A stretch of 64,000 bases of DNA from an uncultured Opitutia bacterium (GTDB lineage: Bacteria; Verrucomicrobiota; Verrucomicrobiia; Opitutales; Opitutaceae), in contig CAIRTK010000044.1 in the NCBI GenBank assembly GCA_903881475.1, forward strand, positions 1 to 64,000, written 5' to 3'. A model generated the notes under the pieces. It saw only the letters and a list, made by a program, of their open reading frames with translations, did no database searches and was not told where the DNA came from. Position 1 is the first letter of the stretch; each line of letters begins with the position of its first letter. Both the position numbers and the translations under genes were made by a program. Below, one piece after another: positions 7,801-16,690 of the stretch.

Positions 7801-8937
7801 ATGGACCCGCGCGGGGAGGAGTTGCGCCGGAGGCTGGCGGCGCTGGGGTTCGATGACGTGTGCTTTGCCGCGGCGGCCGCCCTGGACGGCGAGGGGCTGC
7901 AGGCGTGGCTGAAGGCCGGCATGCAGGGCGAGATGCACTGGATGGAGCGTACGGCGGCCAAGCGGCTGCAGCCCGATCTCGTGCTGGCCGGAGCGCGCAG
8001 CGTCATCATGCTGGGTGTAAACTACTGGCCGGGAAAATTGCCGGCGGGCGGGGCGACCTGGGCGCGGTACGCGTTGCACGAGGATTATCACGACACGATC
8101 AAGCCGGCGCTGGCCGCGGCCGGGCGCGCGCTGGAGGAGATCTACGGGGCGGGAGCCGGGGATTACCGGTACTACGTCGACACGGGCCCGGTGCTGGAGC
8201 GGAGCTGGGCGGCGCGGGCGGGGCTGGGCTTCGTCGGAAAAAATGCGATGCTGATCTCGCGCCGCCACGGCAACTGGCTGTTTCTCGCGTCGATCCTGAC
8301 CCGGGTGGAGCTGCCGCCGGACGAGCCGGTGAGGAAAAAAAGCAGCGACGCGACGATCGGCCTGCTATGCGGCAAGTGCACGCGCTGCCTCGACGCGTGC
8401 CCGACGAATGCGTTCCCGCGGCCGGGGGTGGTGGATGCGCGCCGCTGTGTTTCCTACCTGACGATCGAGAACAAGGGCGTGATTCCGCGGGAACTGCGGC
8501 CCGGAATCGGTACGCGGATCTACGGCTGCGATGTGTGCCTGGAGGTCTGCCCGTGGAATCGGTTTGCCCAGGCCGGCCGGCGGATGCTGCTGACGGCGCG
8601 GCACGAACTGGTGCGGCTGACACTGGCCGAACTGCTGGCGCTGACCCCGGAGCGGTTTGCCGAAGTGTTCCGGCGCACGGCGATCAAGCGGGTGAAGCTT
8701 GCGGGATTGCTGCGCAACGCCTGCGTCGTGGCGGGTAATTCGGGCGACCGCGCATTGCTGCCCCAGCTTGTGCAGCTGGCAGGACACGACCTGCCTCTGG
8801 TGCGGATTCATGCGGTGTGGGCGGTGCGCCGGCTGGGCGGCGGGGAGCTACTCGGCGCGGCGTGGGCGGCGGAGAGCGACCCGGCGGTGCTGGAGGAATA
8901 CCGGGCGGAAGTGGAAAGCACGAAGCTCGAAACCTGA
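7801..8937 (+). CDS. queG: tRNA epoxyqueuosine(34) reductase
   Basis: A 378-residue cobalamin-dependent iron-sulfur enzyme for the last step of queuosine formation in tRNA. An N-terminal DUF1730/cobalamin-binding half (VIMLGVNYW, RYALHEDYHD, VDTGPVLERSWA) is followed by two 4Fe-4S motifs, CGKCTRCLDACPTNAF and CDVCLEVCPWNRF, and a C-terminal HEAT-like segment. The ATG at 7801 was chosen. A GTG at 7795 overlapping the aroK stop (GTGA) is equally possible and adds two residues. Confidence 0.95.
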   Translation: MDPRGEELRRRLAALGFDDVCFAAAAALDGEGLQAWLKAGMQGEMHWMERTAAKRLQPDLVLAGARSVIMLGVNYWPGKLPAGGATWARYALHEDYHDTIKPALAAAGRALEEIYGAGAGDYRYYVDTGPVLERSWAARAGLGFVGKNAMLISRRHGNWLFLASILTRVELPPDEPVRKKSSDATIGLLCGKCTRCLDACPTNAFPRPGVVDARRCVSYLTIENKGVIPRELRPGIGTRIYGCDVCLEVCPWNRFAQAGRRMLLTARHELVRLTLAELLALTPERFAEVFRRTAIKRVKLAGLLRNACVVAGNSGDRALLPQLVQLAGHDLPLVRIHAVWAVRRLGGGELLGAAWAAESDPAVLEEYRAEVESTKLET

Positions 8938-9036
8938 AATCCGAACACAGGGGCGGAATCCGAAAATCAGAATGGTCCGGGTGAGTGGCCTAGCTTTCGA
9001 ATTTCGAGCTTGGGCCCTTGTGCTTCGGCCCGGGCT

Positions 9037-9438
9037 TCACCTGAACACGTCATGCATCCGCGCCACGAAGGCTGCGGGCGGACGGGTGGGGCGGCCGGTG
9101 AGGTCGCAGAAGGCGTGGGCGCTGTAGCCGGTGGCCAGCAATTCCTCGCCGCGCAGCACCTCGTAGGCAATGCGGATGCGCAGAAGCGGTTTCTCCGTGA
9201 TGGTGGCAACGATGGTCAGGGTGTCATCGTACAGGGCGGGCCGGAGATACTTGGCGCCGACCTCCAGAACCGGAATGCGGTAACCGTCGGCCTCGAGCTG
9301 GCGGTAGGGAAAACCCTGCTCACGGAGCAACTGGGTGCGCGCGACCTCGAACCAAGGCAGGTAATTGGCGTGGTAAACAATGCCCATCATGTCGGTTTCG
9401 GCATACCGCACGGTGACCTGGGCGCGGGCCTGGATCAT
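9037..9438 (-). CDS. YbgC/FadM-type acyl-CoA thioesterase
   Basis: A 133-residue single hot-dog-fold thioesterase. The family signature is present as VRYAETDMMGIVYHANYLPWFEVAR, with the catalytic Asp in the ETD-like stretch. It would hydrolyse acyl-CoA or 4-hydroxybenzoyl-CoA-like thioesters in the cytoplasm. The start at 9438 overlaps the stop of the preceding glycosyltransferase gene (ATGA), so the two are coupled. Closeness to the ACP/KS/KR block may mean a lipid-related role; this is inference. Confidence 0.9.
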   Translation of the reverse strand: MIQARAQVTVRYAETDMMGIVYHANYLPWFEVARTQLLREQGFPYRQLEADGYRIPVLEVGAKYLRPALYDDTLTIVATITEKPLLRIRIAYEVLRGEELLATGYSAHAFCDLTGRPTRPPAAFVARMHDVFR

Positions 9439-10598
9439 GCGCCGTCCTCCGCTTCGCGGTGGCCGAAGAGCGCCTCGGCGGACTGCTTCCAGCAGTTGCG
9501 CCCGGCCCATTCGCGGCCGGCGTTGCCCATGCTCCGGCGGAGCGCCTCGTCGTGGATCAGGCGCTCGAAGGCGGCGGCGAGCTGGGCGGGGCGGTGGGCC
9601 GGCACCAGCAGGCCGGTGACGCCATCCCGCACGGCCTCGGCCACGCCGCCGACGTTGTGGGCGACGACCGGCAGGCCGTGGGCCGCGGCCTCGAGGTAAA
9701 CCAGGCCAAAGCCCTCGATGCTGTGGTCGAGGTTCACGCTGGTCATGGCGAAGATATCGGCGCGCTCGTAGATCTCCGCGAGCTCGTCGTCGGGCAGATT
9801 GCCCAGGAAGTTCACGGTGAAATCGGACTCGGCGGCGGCGGCCCGGAGCGTGGCCCCGTACCGGCCCTTGCTCTGGCCGCCCACAATCCAGTATTCGAGC
9901 CGGGCCCGCACCTCCGGCGCCAGCGCCTGGAGGGCGCGGAGCGTGAGGAGCTGGCCCTTGCGCGGATGAAGGCGCCCGACCGTGAGCACGATGATCTTGC
10001 CCGCCCGGCGGGCGGGCTTCGGCGGCACGACGACAAAGTCCGTGCGGAGGGCTCCCGGCGTGAGGAAAATCTTGTCGGCTGCCTCCGGAAAGGAGGCCAG
10101 CAGGAGCTCCTGGGTGTAGTTGGTCAGCGTGCTGACCCGCGTGGCATGGCGGATGAGGCGGCCGGCGAGCCAGCGGCGCAGGGGGCTGCGGGAAAACTTC
10201 AGGATCTCGGAGCCATGGAACGTGAGCACCAGCCGTTGCGGGCGGAACGCATGGAAGAACTGCAGCGCCATCATCGTCATCATCGGTCCCGGCTCGGGCA
10301 GGTAGACGATGGCGTGGCGGAGCTGGCGGCGGGCGCGGACCAGCTGCCAGGCGAGCCGAAGCTGGCAGAGGAGATCATGCGAGCCCCGGAGCGGCAGCCG
10401 GCGCAGGCGGAAGGGCCAGGGCTTTTCAATCTGGGGCGGGGCGGACTGGGCCCAGACCTCGACTTCGTAGCCGAGCCCGGCCGTGGCCTTGGCGATTTCC
10501 TCGGTGAACGTGGCGATGCCGCCGCGCACCGGGTAAAACTCATGCGTGATGAGAAAAATCGGCCCGGTGGCGGAAGTAGGGGAGGAGGAAACGCTCAT
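9435..10598 (-). CDS. GT4 glycosyltransferase (PimB-like)
   Basis: A 387-residue GT-B glycosyltransferase. The N-terminal Rossmann half begins FLITHEFYPVRGGIATFTEE, the donor half has TVGRLHPRKGQ, and the donor-binding E-x7-E is EGFGLVYLE. The ATG at 10598 is followed by a short Ser/Thr-rich lead before the first strand; further upstream is intergenic. The closest recognisable type is the phosphatidylinositol/lipid mannosyltransferase-like GT4 group, but donor and acceptor are unknown. It is divergent from the ACP-dehydratase gene and coupled to the downstream thioesterase. Confidence 0.88.
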   Translation of the reverse strand: MSVSSSPTSATGPIFLITHEFYPVRGGIATFTEEIAKATAGLGYEVEVWAQSAPPQIEKPWPFRLRRLPLRGSHDLLCQLRLAWQLVRARRQLRHAIVYLPEPGPMMTMMALQFFHAFRPQRLVLTFHGSEILKFSRSPLRRWLAGRLIRHATRVSTLTNYTQELLLASFPEAADKIFLTPGALRTDFVVVPPKPARRAGKIIVLTVGRLHPRKGQLLTLRALQALAPEVRARLEYWIVGGQSKGRYGATLRAAAAESDFTVNFLGNLPDDELAEIYERADIFAMTSVNLDHSIEGFGLVYLEAAAHGLPVVAHNVGGVAEAVRDGVTGLLVPAHRPAQLAAAFERLIHDEALRRSMGNAGREWAGRNCWKQSAEALFGHREAEDGA

Positions 10599-10770
10599 GC
10601 GCGGGCGAAAACTGTGATGGGTTTGGAAGGGCGGACTGGCAAGCGCCGTGCGAGAAATCCCCGGGACCAAAGCCGGGAACCTTTGGCGTGGTTTGGCAAC
10701 GATTGAGCCGAAGGTCCGTCCCAAAAAATGGGTTTACTTTGCTAGGCCCTGTAACATACAGAGACCAAAC

Positions 10771-11748
10771 ATGCCAGAAGCCGCTCCATCCCATTTGGGC
10801 AGTAACAAACCGTTTGTCATTCCAGCCAAACCGTTTGCACCAGAGGACGAAGCCTCCCTGCGCGAAGCCCTGAAGCGGTGTTCCCCCTCGACCTTTGAGG
10901 CGGCGGTGCAGTTTCGCAAAACCGGCAATCCCGAGCATCTTCCCGCCGTCGTGATCGGGGTGATCGAGCGCTTTGTCGAACCCGACCTGCGGACCAAGCT
11001 CAAGGATGCGGACGACGACCTGCGGCTGATCGAGGACCTCGGCATTGATTCGCTGACGATGATGGAAATCGTCATCCTCGTGGAGGACTTGCTGCAGATG
11101 TCGATCAACAACGACGAACTGCGGAACCTGCGCACCGTGGGCGATGTGAAAACTTTCATTGACTGCAAGGTGCGCGGCTTGGAACTGCCCAAACCGACCA
11201 AGTTCCTGCCCATCGAGCACATCGCGGCGGTCATGCCGATCCAGCCGCCGTTCCTGTTTCTCAACGAGGCCTCGGTCAGCTCCAGCGGAGCCAACGGCAA
11301 GTACAAGATCACTGGCCAGGAATTCTTCCTGCAGGGACACTTCAAGGACAATCCCGTCATGCCGGCCTCGATCATGCTTGAGGCGCTCGGCCAGCTGGCG
11401 GTGCTCTTCCTGCTGGAAGGAGCGACGACGGGGCCGGGCAAGATCATCAGCCCGAACACGATTTTTTTCACCGGCTGCGAGGGGGTGCGGGCCCACCGCG
11501 TATGCCGGCCGGGCGACATCCTCACCCTTTCGATCAAGCCCAAGCGCATGAAGATGCCGCTCGCGACGTTTGAGGGTGCCATCCGCGTCGGGCAGGAAAA
11601 AGCGGCGATCGCCGAGGAAATCACGATGACCTTTGGGTTTGCGGAGGCCAGCAGCCAGCCAGTCATGCCGGCGGATAATGCGGCGAAGGTGAACGGCGCG
11701 AACGGCTCCCACTCGCCGACCCCGCTCCGGGCGGCGGTGAATGCCTGA
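10771..11748 (+). CDS. Acyl carrier protein fused to FabZ-like dehydratase
   Basis: A 325-residue two-domain protein. Residues about 30-135 are an acyl carrier protein with DLGIDSLTMMEI; Ser94 is the phosphopantetheine site. The ACP is preceded by an unusual conserved helix block (LKRCSPSTFEAA). Residues about 145-300 are a FabZ/FabA-type hot-dog dehydratase with catalytic His190 and Glu204 in GHFKDNPVMPASIMLEALGQ. A disordered tail ends the chain. It would hold an acyl chain and dehydrate the beta-hydroxyacyl form. It heads a plus-strand run with a ketosynthase and a reductase. Its ACP half is strikingly similar to the separate ACP near 52 kb. Confidence 0.9.
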   Translation: MPEAAPSHLGSNKPFVIPAKPFAPEDEASLREALKRCSPSTFEAAVQFRKTGNPEHLPAVVIGVIERFVEPDLRTKLKDADDDLRLIEDLGIDSLTMMEIVILVEDLLQMSINNDELRNLRTVGDVKTFIDCKVRGLELPKPTKFLPIEHIAAVMPIQPPFLFLNEASVSSSGANGKYKITGQEFFLQGHFKDNPVMPASIMLEALGQLAVLFLLEGATTGPGKIISPNTIFFTGCEGVRAHRVCRPGDILTLSIKPKRMKMPLATFEGAIRVGQEKAAIAEEITMTFGFAEASSQPVMPADNAAKVNGANGSHSPTPLRAAVNA

Positions 11749-12037
11749 TCATCGCCTGCGCCGGCCGGCGCACTGACTGGCAGCGAGAATGGATTTGGGT
11801 TTCAACCGTTGGCTGACGTCCTGCGGCATCCGTATCGCTGCGTCCGGAGTTCATCCCCTTGCTTACACGCGAGGCGATGGCCGTGGTCTGCCGGCTTCGC
11901 GAACGCTCGTCCCTCATTGCAAGTGGCGCGTTGACCGCCACGTCTGAACTGCCTTCATCGTGGGCAACAACTTTTCCCGGCGCGAACGTCCGGCCCGTCT
12001 GTGGGTCTATCGCCGCCGTTTCGTATCAATTCCCAGC

Positions 12038-13300
12038 ATGCCCAGAGTTTTCATCACCGGTCTCGGATTCATCACCAGCATCGGCAATGACGCCACCCGC
12101 GTCACCCAGAGCCTCCGTGAACTGCGCCATGGCTTTGAACTTTATCCGCCGTTTCAGGATCCCGCGATTCCGGTGAAGATCGCGGCACCCGTGCGCGACT
12201 TTGCCATGGCATCCACCGACTGCGAGGACTGGACGTTTCCCGCACCCTACGTGATTAAGCGGGAAATCCTCCGCGGCATGGCGCCGCATGGGGTGTACGC
12301 ATGGTGCGCGATGCAGCAGGCGATCACGGATGCGAAACTTTCCGACGCGGAGGTGTCGAACGCCCAGACCGGCCTGTATGCGGCCTCGGGTGGATCGCCG
12401 TACCTGATGGGCCACATGCTGCAGCGGATGCACACCCATGGGGTGATGCGCTGCTCGCCGCTCGGCATTGTCGCCTCCATCTCCGGCACGGTGCAGTTCA
12501 ACTTGGTCGCCCATTTCAAGATCAAGGGTTCCTCCTGCGGCTTTGCCTCCGCCTGCGCCTCTTCTTCGCATGCGCTGGGCTTCGCCTACGACGACCTCGT
12601 GCTGGGCCGCCAGAAGCGCATGTTCGTCGTCGGGGCCGAGGATGGCAATGTGGACGCCATCCTGCCGTTTGCCGGCATGCGGGCGCTCTCCCTGCAAACC
12701 GACCCGAACCTTGCCTCGCGTCCGTTTGACACGGCGCGCGACGGTTTTGTGGGTACGGGGGGCGGTGTGGTGCTCGTGCTGGAGACCGAGGATGAAGTGA
12801 CACGGCGCGGCGTGAAACCCTACTGCGAGGTGCTGGGCTGGGGCCAGTCCTCGGACGGCCACAACGTCGCGATTTCACACCCGGAAGGCCATGGGTTGAG
12901 AGCCGCGATGGAGAACGCCCTGCGCAGCACCGGCACCGCGCCCGAAGCCGTGGATTATGTCAACGCCCATGCCACCTCGACGCCCATTGGCGACGCCTCC
13001 GAGGCTCGCGCGCTGAAGGCCATTTTCACGACCCCGGCGGCGCGTCCGGCCATCAGCAGCACCAAGTCGCTCACGGGCCACGGCCTCTCGCTGGCCGGCG
13101 CGATGGAGAGCGGCTTCTGCGCGCTGGCGATCCGGGATGGCTTCATGCCGGGATCGGCGCATATCACCAAACTCGACCCCGAGTGCGAGGGCCTGAACAT
13201 CATCCGCTCCACGCTGCCGGCGCGGCCCGCGATCGTCCTCAACAACGTCAGCGGCTTTGGCGGGGCCAACGTTTCCCTCGTCTTCAAACAAGCCAGCTAA
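12038..13300 (+). CDS. Beta-ketoacyl-ACP synthase (KAS II/FabF-like)
   Basis: A 420-residue thiolase-fold ketosynthase that extends ACP-bound acyl chains. The Cys-His-His triad is intact: Cys173 in ACASSSHA, His311 in NAHATSTPIGD and His348 in STKSLTGHGLS. The C-terminal NNVSGFGGANVSL is also canonical. The ATG at 12038 begins MPRVFITGLGFITSIG, the usual family start. The 289 bases before it show no other gene. Directly followed by an SDR reductase (start 2 nt after this stop), it forms an elongation module with the ACP-dehydratase. Confidence 0.95.
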   Translation: MPRVFITGLGFITSIGNDATRVTQSLRELRHGFELYPPFQDPAIPVKIAAPVRDFAMASTDCEDWTFPAPYVIKREILRGMAPHGVYAWCAMQQAITDAKLSDAEVSNAQTGLYAASGGSPYLMGHMLQRMHTHGVMRCSPLGIVASISGTVQFNLVAHFKIKGSSCGFASACASSSHALGFAYDDLVLGRQKRMFVVGAEDGNVDAILPFAGMRALSLQTDPNLASRPFDTARDGFVGTGGGVVLVLETEDEVTRRGVKPYCEVLGWGQSSDGHNVAISHPEGHGLRAAMENALRSTGTAPEAVDYVNAHATSTPIGDASEARALKAIFTTPAARPAISSTKSLTGHGLSLAGAMESGFCALAIRDGFMPGSAHITKLDPECEGLNIIRSTLPARPAIVLNNVSGFGGANVSLVFKQAS

Positions 13301-13301
13301 C

Positions 13302-14144
13302 GTGACTGTCACCCGCGTCTCCGATCTTTACCGCACTGCGTTTGTCACGGGCGCGAGCACGGGCCTGGGTCGGGCCTTCGCCGAGATGCTGCTGGCGGAC
13401 GGCGTGCGGGTGTGGGGCACGGCCCGCGACACCGCGCGGCTGGCACCGCTCGCGGCCTGGCCCGCGTTCACGGCGGTGGTGCTCGATCTCCGCGACGGGG
13501 CGCGATCGGCCGCCGTGTTTCACGAGGCGGAAAAGGCGGCGGGGGGATTCGACCTCGTCATCAACAATGCGGGCTACGGGGTCTTCGGCGACTTCGCCGC
13601 CACGGATTTCAGCGTCTGGCAGGAGCAGCTCGAGGTGATGCTGGTCAACACGGCGCGTCTCTCCCACGCCGCGTTGCGCAGCCTGCTGGCCCGGCCGGCG
13701 GCCGGCCGGCGCGGCGCGCTGGTCAATATCTCGTCGCTGGCCGCGGAGTTTCCCCTGCCGTTCCAGAGTGCGTACAACATGACCAAGGCCGGCCTCACGG
13801 CGCTCAACGAAAGCCTGATGATGGAGGTCGCGGGCACGGGCATCGTGGTGCTGGATGTCCGCCCGGGAGACTACCGGACCGATTTCGAAGGCTCGGTCCG
13901 CCGGCCCGCGGCGGCGCCGACCCCGCGGATGGCGCGGGCCTGGGCCGCCTTCGAGCGCATGATGAAGTCCGGCCCCGCCCCGGCGCAGGCGGCGGTCGCG
14001 CTGCGGCGCGCGCTGCTGCGCCAGCGCAGCGGCACGGTGCGCATCGGGCGATTTTTCCAGGCCGTGCTGGCGCCCTTCCTGGCCCGCTTTGGCTCACTCG
14101 GTCTCCGCCGCCGCATCCAGGCGGGGTACTTCGACGTCTCCTGA
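13302..14144 (+). CDS. Short-chain dehydrogenase/reductase, candidate ketoacyl reductase
   Basis: A 280-residue classical SDR. The cofactor motif is TGASTGLG (16-23), NNAG lies near 88-91, and the active site is Ser145 with Tyr158-x3-Lys162 (YNMTK). The start is a GTG at 13302, one base after the ketosynthase stop; no ATG exists near enough to include the cofactor motif. Position between a ketosynthase and a lipid-type GT suggests it reduces the beta-ketoacyl-ACP intermediate, but SDR substrate cannot be read from sequence. The C-terminal 70 residues (basic, ending RRRIQAGYFDVS) extend beyond a minimal FabG. Confidence 0.9.
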   Translation: MTVTRVSDLYRTAFVTGASTGLGRAFAEMLLADGVRVWGTARDTARLAPLAAWPAFTAVVLDLRDGARSAAVFHEAEKAAGGFDLVINNAGYGVFGDFAATDFSVWQEQLEVMLVNTARLSHAALRSLLARPAAGRRGALVNISSLAAEFPLPFQSAYNMTKAGLTALNESLMMEVAGTGIVVLDVRPGDYRTDFEGSVRRPAAAPTPRMARAWAAFERMMKSGPAPAQAAVALRRALLRQRSGTVRIGRFFQAVLAPFLARFGSLGLRRRIQAGYFDVS

Positions 14145-14147
14145 CCC

Positions 14148-15377
14148 ATGTCCAAGATCCGCATCCTAGTTCTGACATCCAGCACCGGCGGCGGCCATGA
14201 CGCGCGGGCGGAGGCCTTTGCGGAATGGTGCTTCAAGCTGTACCGGCACGACGTGGATGTCCGGATCGAGCAGATGCTCGAGAAATCCTCCGTGGTAAAC
14301 CGCGTGGGCGTGGATTTCTACAACCGCATCCAGAAAGCCGCGCCATGGGTCCACATCTGGTTTTATACGGTGGTCGAGGCGCTCAGCTACCTCAACCGGC
14401 GGCGCGTCACGTTCGGTGCGCACTATTACACCGACGTGCTCCGCGAGTACCGGCCCCATCTCGTGTTCAGTGTGCACGACTGCCTGAATCGCGGCTATTT
14501 CCAGCTGGCGCGGAAAATCCTCGGGGCCGACAAGGTCCGCTGCGCGACCTACTGCGGCGAGTTTTCGGGCGGCTGGGGCTACTCGCGCAACTGGATCGAG
14601 CCGACCGTGGACCTCTACATCTCGCGCACGCCCACGGCCCGGGATTTTGCGGTCAAGAAGGGCATTCCCGCCGACAAGGCCCGGGTCCGCGGCTACCTCA
14701 TGCTGCCGCGGGCGCATGCGGAGGTCATCGCCCCGAAGGACCGCGCGGCCTACCGCGAGAAGAAGCTCGGCCTGCGCCCCGACCTGTTCACGGTCTTCCT
14801 CGCCACCGGCGGCAATGGCGCGCACAACCACTTCGACCTGCTGCCGGCGCTGGTGAAGCACGCCGACCGCGTGCAGGCGATCGCGATCTGCGGCAAAAAC
14901 AAGCAGGCGTACAACGACCTTGTGCACTGGCGGGCCAACCATCCCGAGTTTAACTGCTACATCGAGGGCTACTCCGAGATCGTCCACCTGCTGATGCAGG
15001 CGAGCGATGCGATTGTCACCCGCGGCGGCACGACGACCTGCGCGAAGGCGCTGCATTTCGAGTGCCCGATCATCTTCAACGCCTTCGGCGGGATCATGCC
15101 GCAGGAGGAGCTGACCTGGAAATTCTTCCACAACGGCGCGCGGTCCGAGAAGATCGAGAATGCCGGGGATTTTTCCGCCATCATCGACCGCTGGATGGCC
15201 GAGCCGGCGAGCTACGCCGAGGCACGGGAGAATTTCCGCAAGCTGCGCTACGAGGAAGATCCCACCGTGGTCATTGACGAACTGGTCGGCCTGGCGAACG
15301 AGGTGCCGCGGACGAAACTGAAGCGCCGCGCCTATCCGCCGGCGAACGGAAACGGCAACGGCCTGAAACCGGCGTAG
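14148..15377 (+). CDS. MGDG-synthase-like glycosyltransferase (GT28)
   Basis: A 409-residue GT-B protein of the MurG/monogalactosyldiacylglycerol synthase family. The N-terminus (LVLTSSTGGGHDARAEAF) is the typical acceptor-side start, and VTRGGTTTCAKAL with NAFGGIMPQEE corresponds to the nucleotide-sugar-binding end. Family members add glucose or galactose to diacylglycerol or related lipids at the inner membrane. It starts 3 nt after the SDR stop, within the lipid run, so its acceptor may be the lipid made by that module. This is an inference. An Asn/Gly-rich tail follows the fold. Confidence 0.88.
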   Translation: MSKIRILVLTSSTGGGHDARAEAFAEWCFKLYRHDVDVRIEQMLEKSSVVNRVGVDFYNRIQKAAPWVHIWFYTVVEALSYLNRRRVTFGAHYYTDVLREYRPHLVFSVHDCLNRGYFQLARKILGADKVRCATYCGEFSGGWGYSRNWIEPTVDLYISRTPTARDFAVKKGIPADKARVRGYLMLPRAHAEVIAPKDRAAYREKKLGLRPDLFTVFLATGGNGAHNHFDLLPALVKHADRVQAIAICGKNKQAYNDLVHWRANHPEFNCYIEGYSEIVHLLMQASDAIVTRGGTTTCAKALHFECPIIFNAFGGIMPQEELTWKFFHNGARSEKIENAGDFSAIIDRWMAEPASYAEARENFRKLRYEEDPTVVIDELVGLANEVPRTKLKRRAYPPANGNGNGLKPA

Positions 15378-15457
15378 TCCCCGTCTTGCGCCAAGGGCCG
15401 GTCGGCCGCGCAATCCGCTTGGCCGGGACGCATCCGGGTCTCTAGCTTGGGGCCACC

Positions 15458-16672
15458 TTGCCCGACTCCAAGCCTATCATCGCCTACCTCTTCACCACGT
15501 TTCCCAAGAGCACGGAGACGTTCCTGCAACGCGAGATCATCGCCATGCGCGGCCACGGCGTCCCGATGCGGCTTTATTCCCTCTGGGGCGGGGGCGGTTC
15601 CTTCCGCGGGCTGCCGGTGGCGCGCTTCAACAAGTGGCGCCTGCTGACGCTGTGCTGGATGATCCCCTACGAGTCATGGCGCCGGCCCGAGGTACTGCGG
15701 CAGGTGCTGCGCGGACTGGTCCAGCGGCGCCCGCCCTCGTGGCTTAATTTCTGGGAGAACATGCTGGGCGCGGGCTTCGCGTGCTTGTACGCGCGGGAGT
15801 TCCGGAAAAACCCGCCCGCGCTGGTGCACGCGACCTGGGGCGGTGCACCGGCCACGGCCGCGTGGCTGCTGTGGCGCCTCGACGGCCACCGTTTCAGCGC
15901 CGCGGCCCACGCCTACGACCTCTATGAGCACGGCGGCGACTGGTGGCTGCGCGACAAGCTCGAGCATGCGGCCTTCATCCATACCTCCACCGAGATGGGC
16001 CGCCGCGCCCTGATTGAGCGCGGGCTGCCGGCCGGACGCATCTTCTGCATCCGCCGCGGCCTCGACCGGCTGCCGGCGCTGAAGCCGCTGCGCGCGTCGC
16101 GCGCCCCCCTCCATTTGCTCTGCGTGGCGCGGCTCGTGGAGAAGAAAGGCCTCGATCACCAGCTCCGCATCTATGCGGCGCTGCAGGCCGCGGGGGTGGA
16201 GTATGCGGCGCACATCGTCGGTGACGGCCCGCTGCGTCCCGAGCTCGAAAAACTGGCCGGCCATCTTGGGGTGGCGGCCCGCGTGTCCTTCACCGGGCAC
16301 CTGCCGCAGCACGAGGTCTGGAGCCAGCTGGAGTGGGCCGATGTGCTGCTCCACACCGGCGTGATTGCGCCAAGCGGCGACCGGGACGGCCTGCCCAATG
16401 TCATTCCCGAGGCGATGTCGCTCGGAACGCTGGTGATCACGTCGCCCGTCGCGGCGACGACGGAGGCCATCACGGACATGGTCACGGGCCTCGTGGCGCC
16501 CGCGACCTCACCCGACGCCTGGGTGGCCGCGCTGCGCCGGCTGTCGCACGATGACGCGTTGGCGGAGAAACTGCGGGCGGCGGCCCATCGCTGGGTGGAG
16601 GAAAATTTCGATGCACACAAGAATGCCGCGCGACTGTTGCGCCAGTTCGAGCAGACCGTGGCCGACGCCTGA
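15458..16672 (+). CDS. GT4 glycosyltransferase (WcaL-like)
   Basis: A 404-residue GT-B enzyme. The opening YLFTTFPKSTETFLQREI is characteristic of the WcaL/AmsK colanic-acid-type group; the C-terminal half contains VARLVEKKGLDHQL, GDGPLRPELE and a donor-binding segment GLPNVIPEAM. The only start before the first strand is a TTG at 15458. It is 80 nt after the GT28 gene and 18 nt before another GT4, and probably acts in the same glycan or glycolipid. Confidence 0.87.
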   Translation: MPDSKPIIAYLFTTFPKSTETFLQREIIAMRGHGVPMRLYSLWGGGGSFRGLPVARFNKWRLLTLCWMIPYESWRRPEVLRQVLRGLVQRRPPSWLNFWENMLGAGFACLYAREFRKNPPALVHATWGGAPATAAWLLWRLDGHRFSAAAHAYDLYEHGGDWWLRDKLEHAAFIHTSTEMGRRALIERGLPAGRIFCIRRGLDRLPALKPLRASRAPLHLLCVARLVEKKGLDHQLRIYAALQAAGVEYAAHIVGDGPLRPELEKLAGHLGVAARVSFTGHLPQHEVWSQLEWADVLLHTGVIAPSGDRDGLPNVIPEAMSLGTLVITSPVAATTEAITDMVTGLVAPATSPDAWVAALRRLSHDDALAEKLRAAAHRWVEENFDAHKNAARLLRQFEQTVADA

Positions 16673-16690
16673 ACCCGGCGCGGTTTTCCC

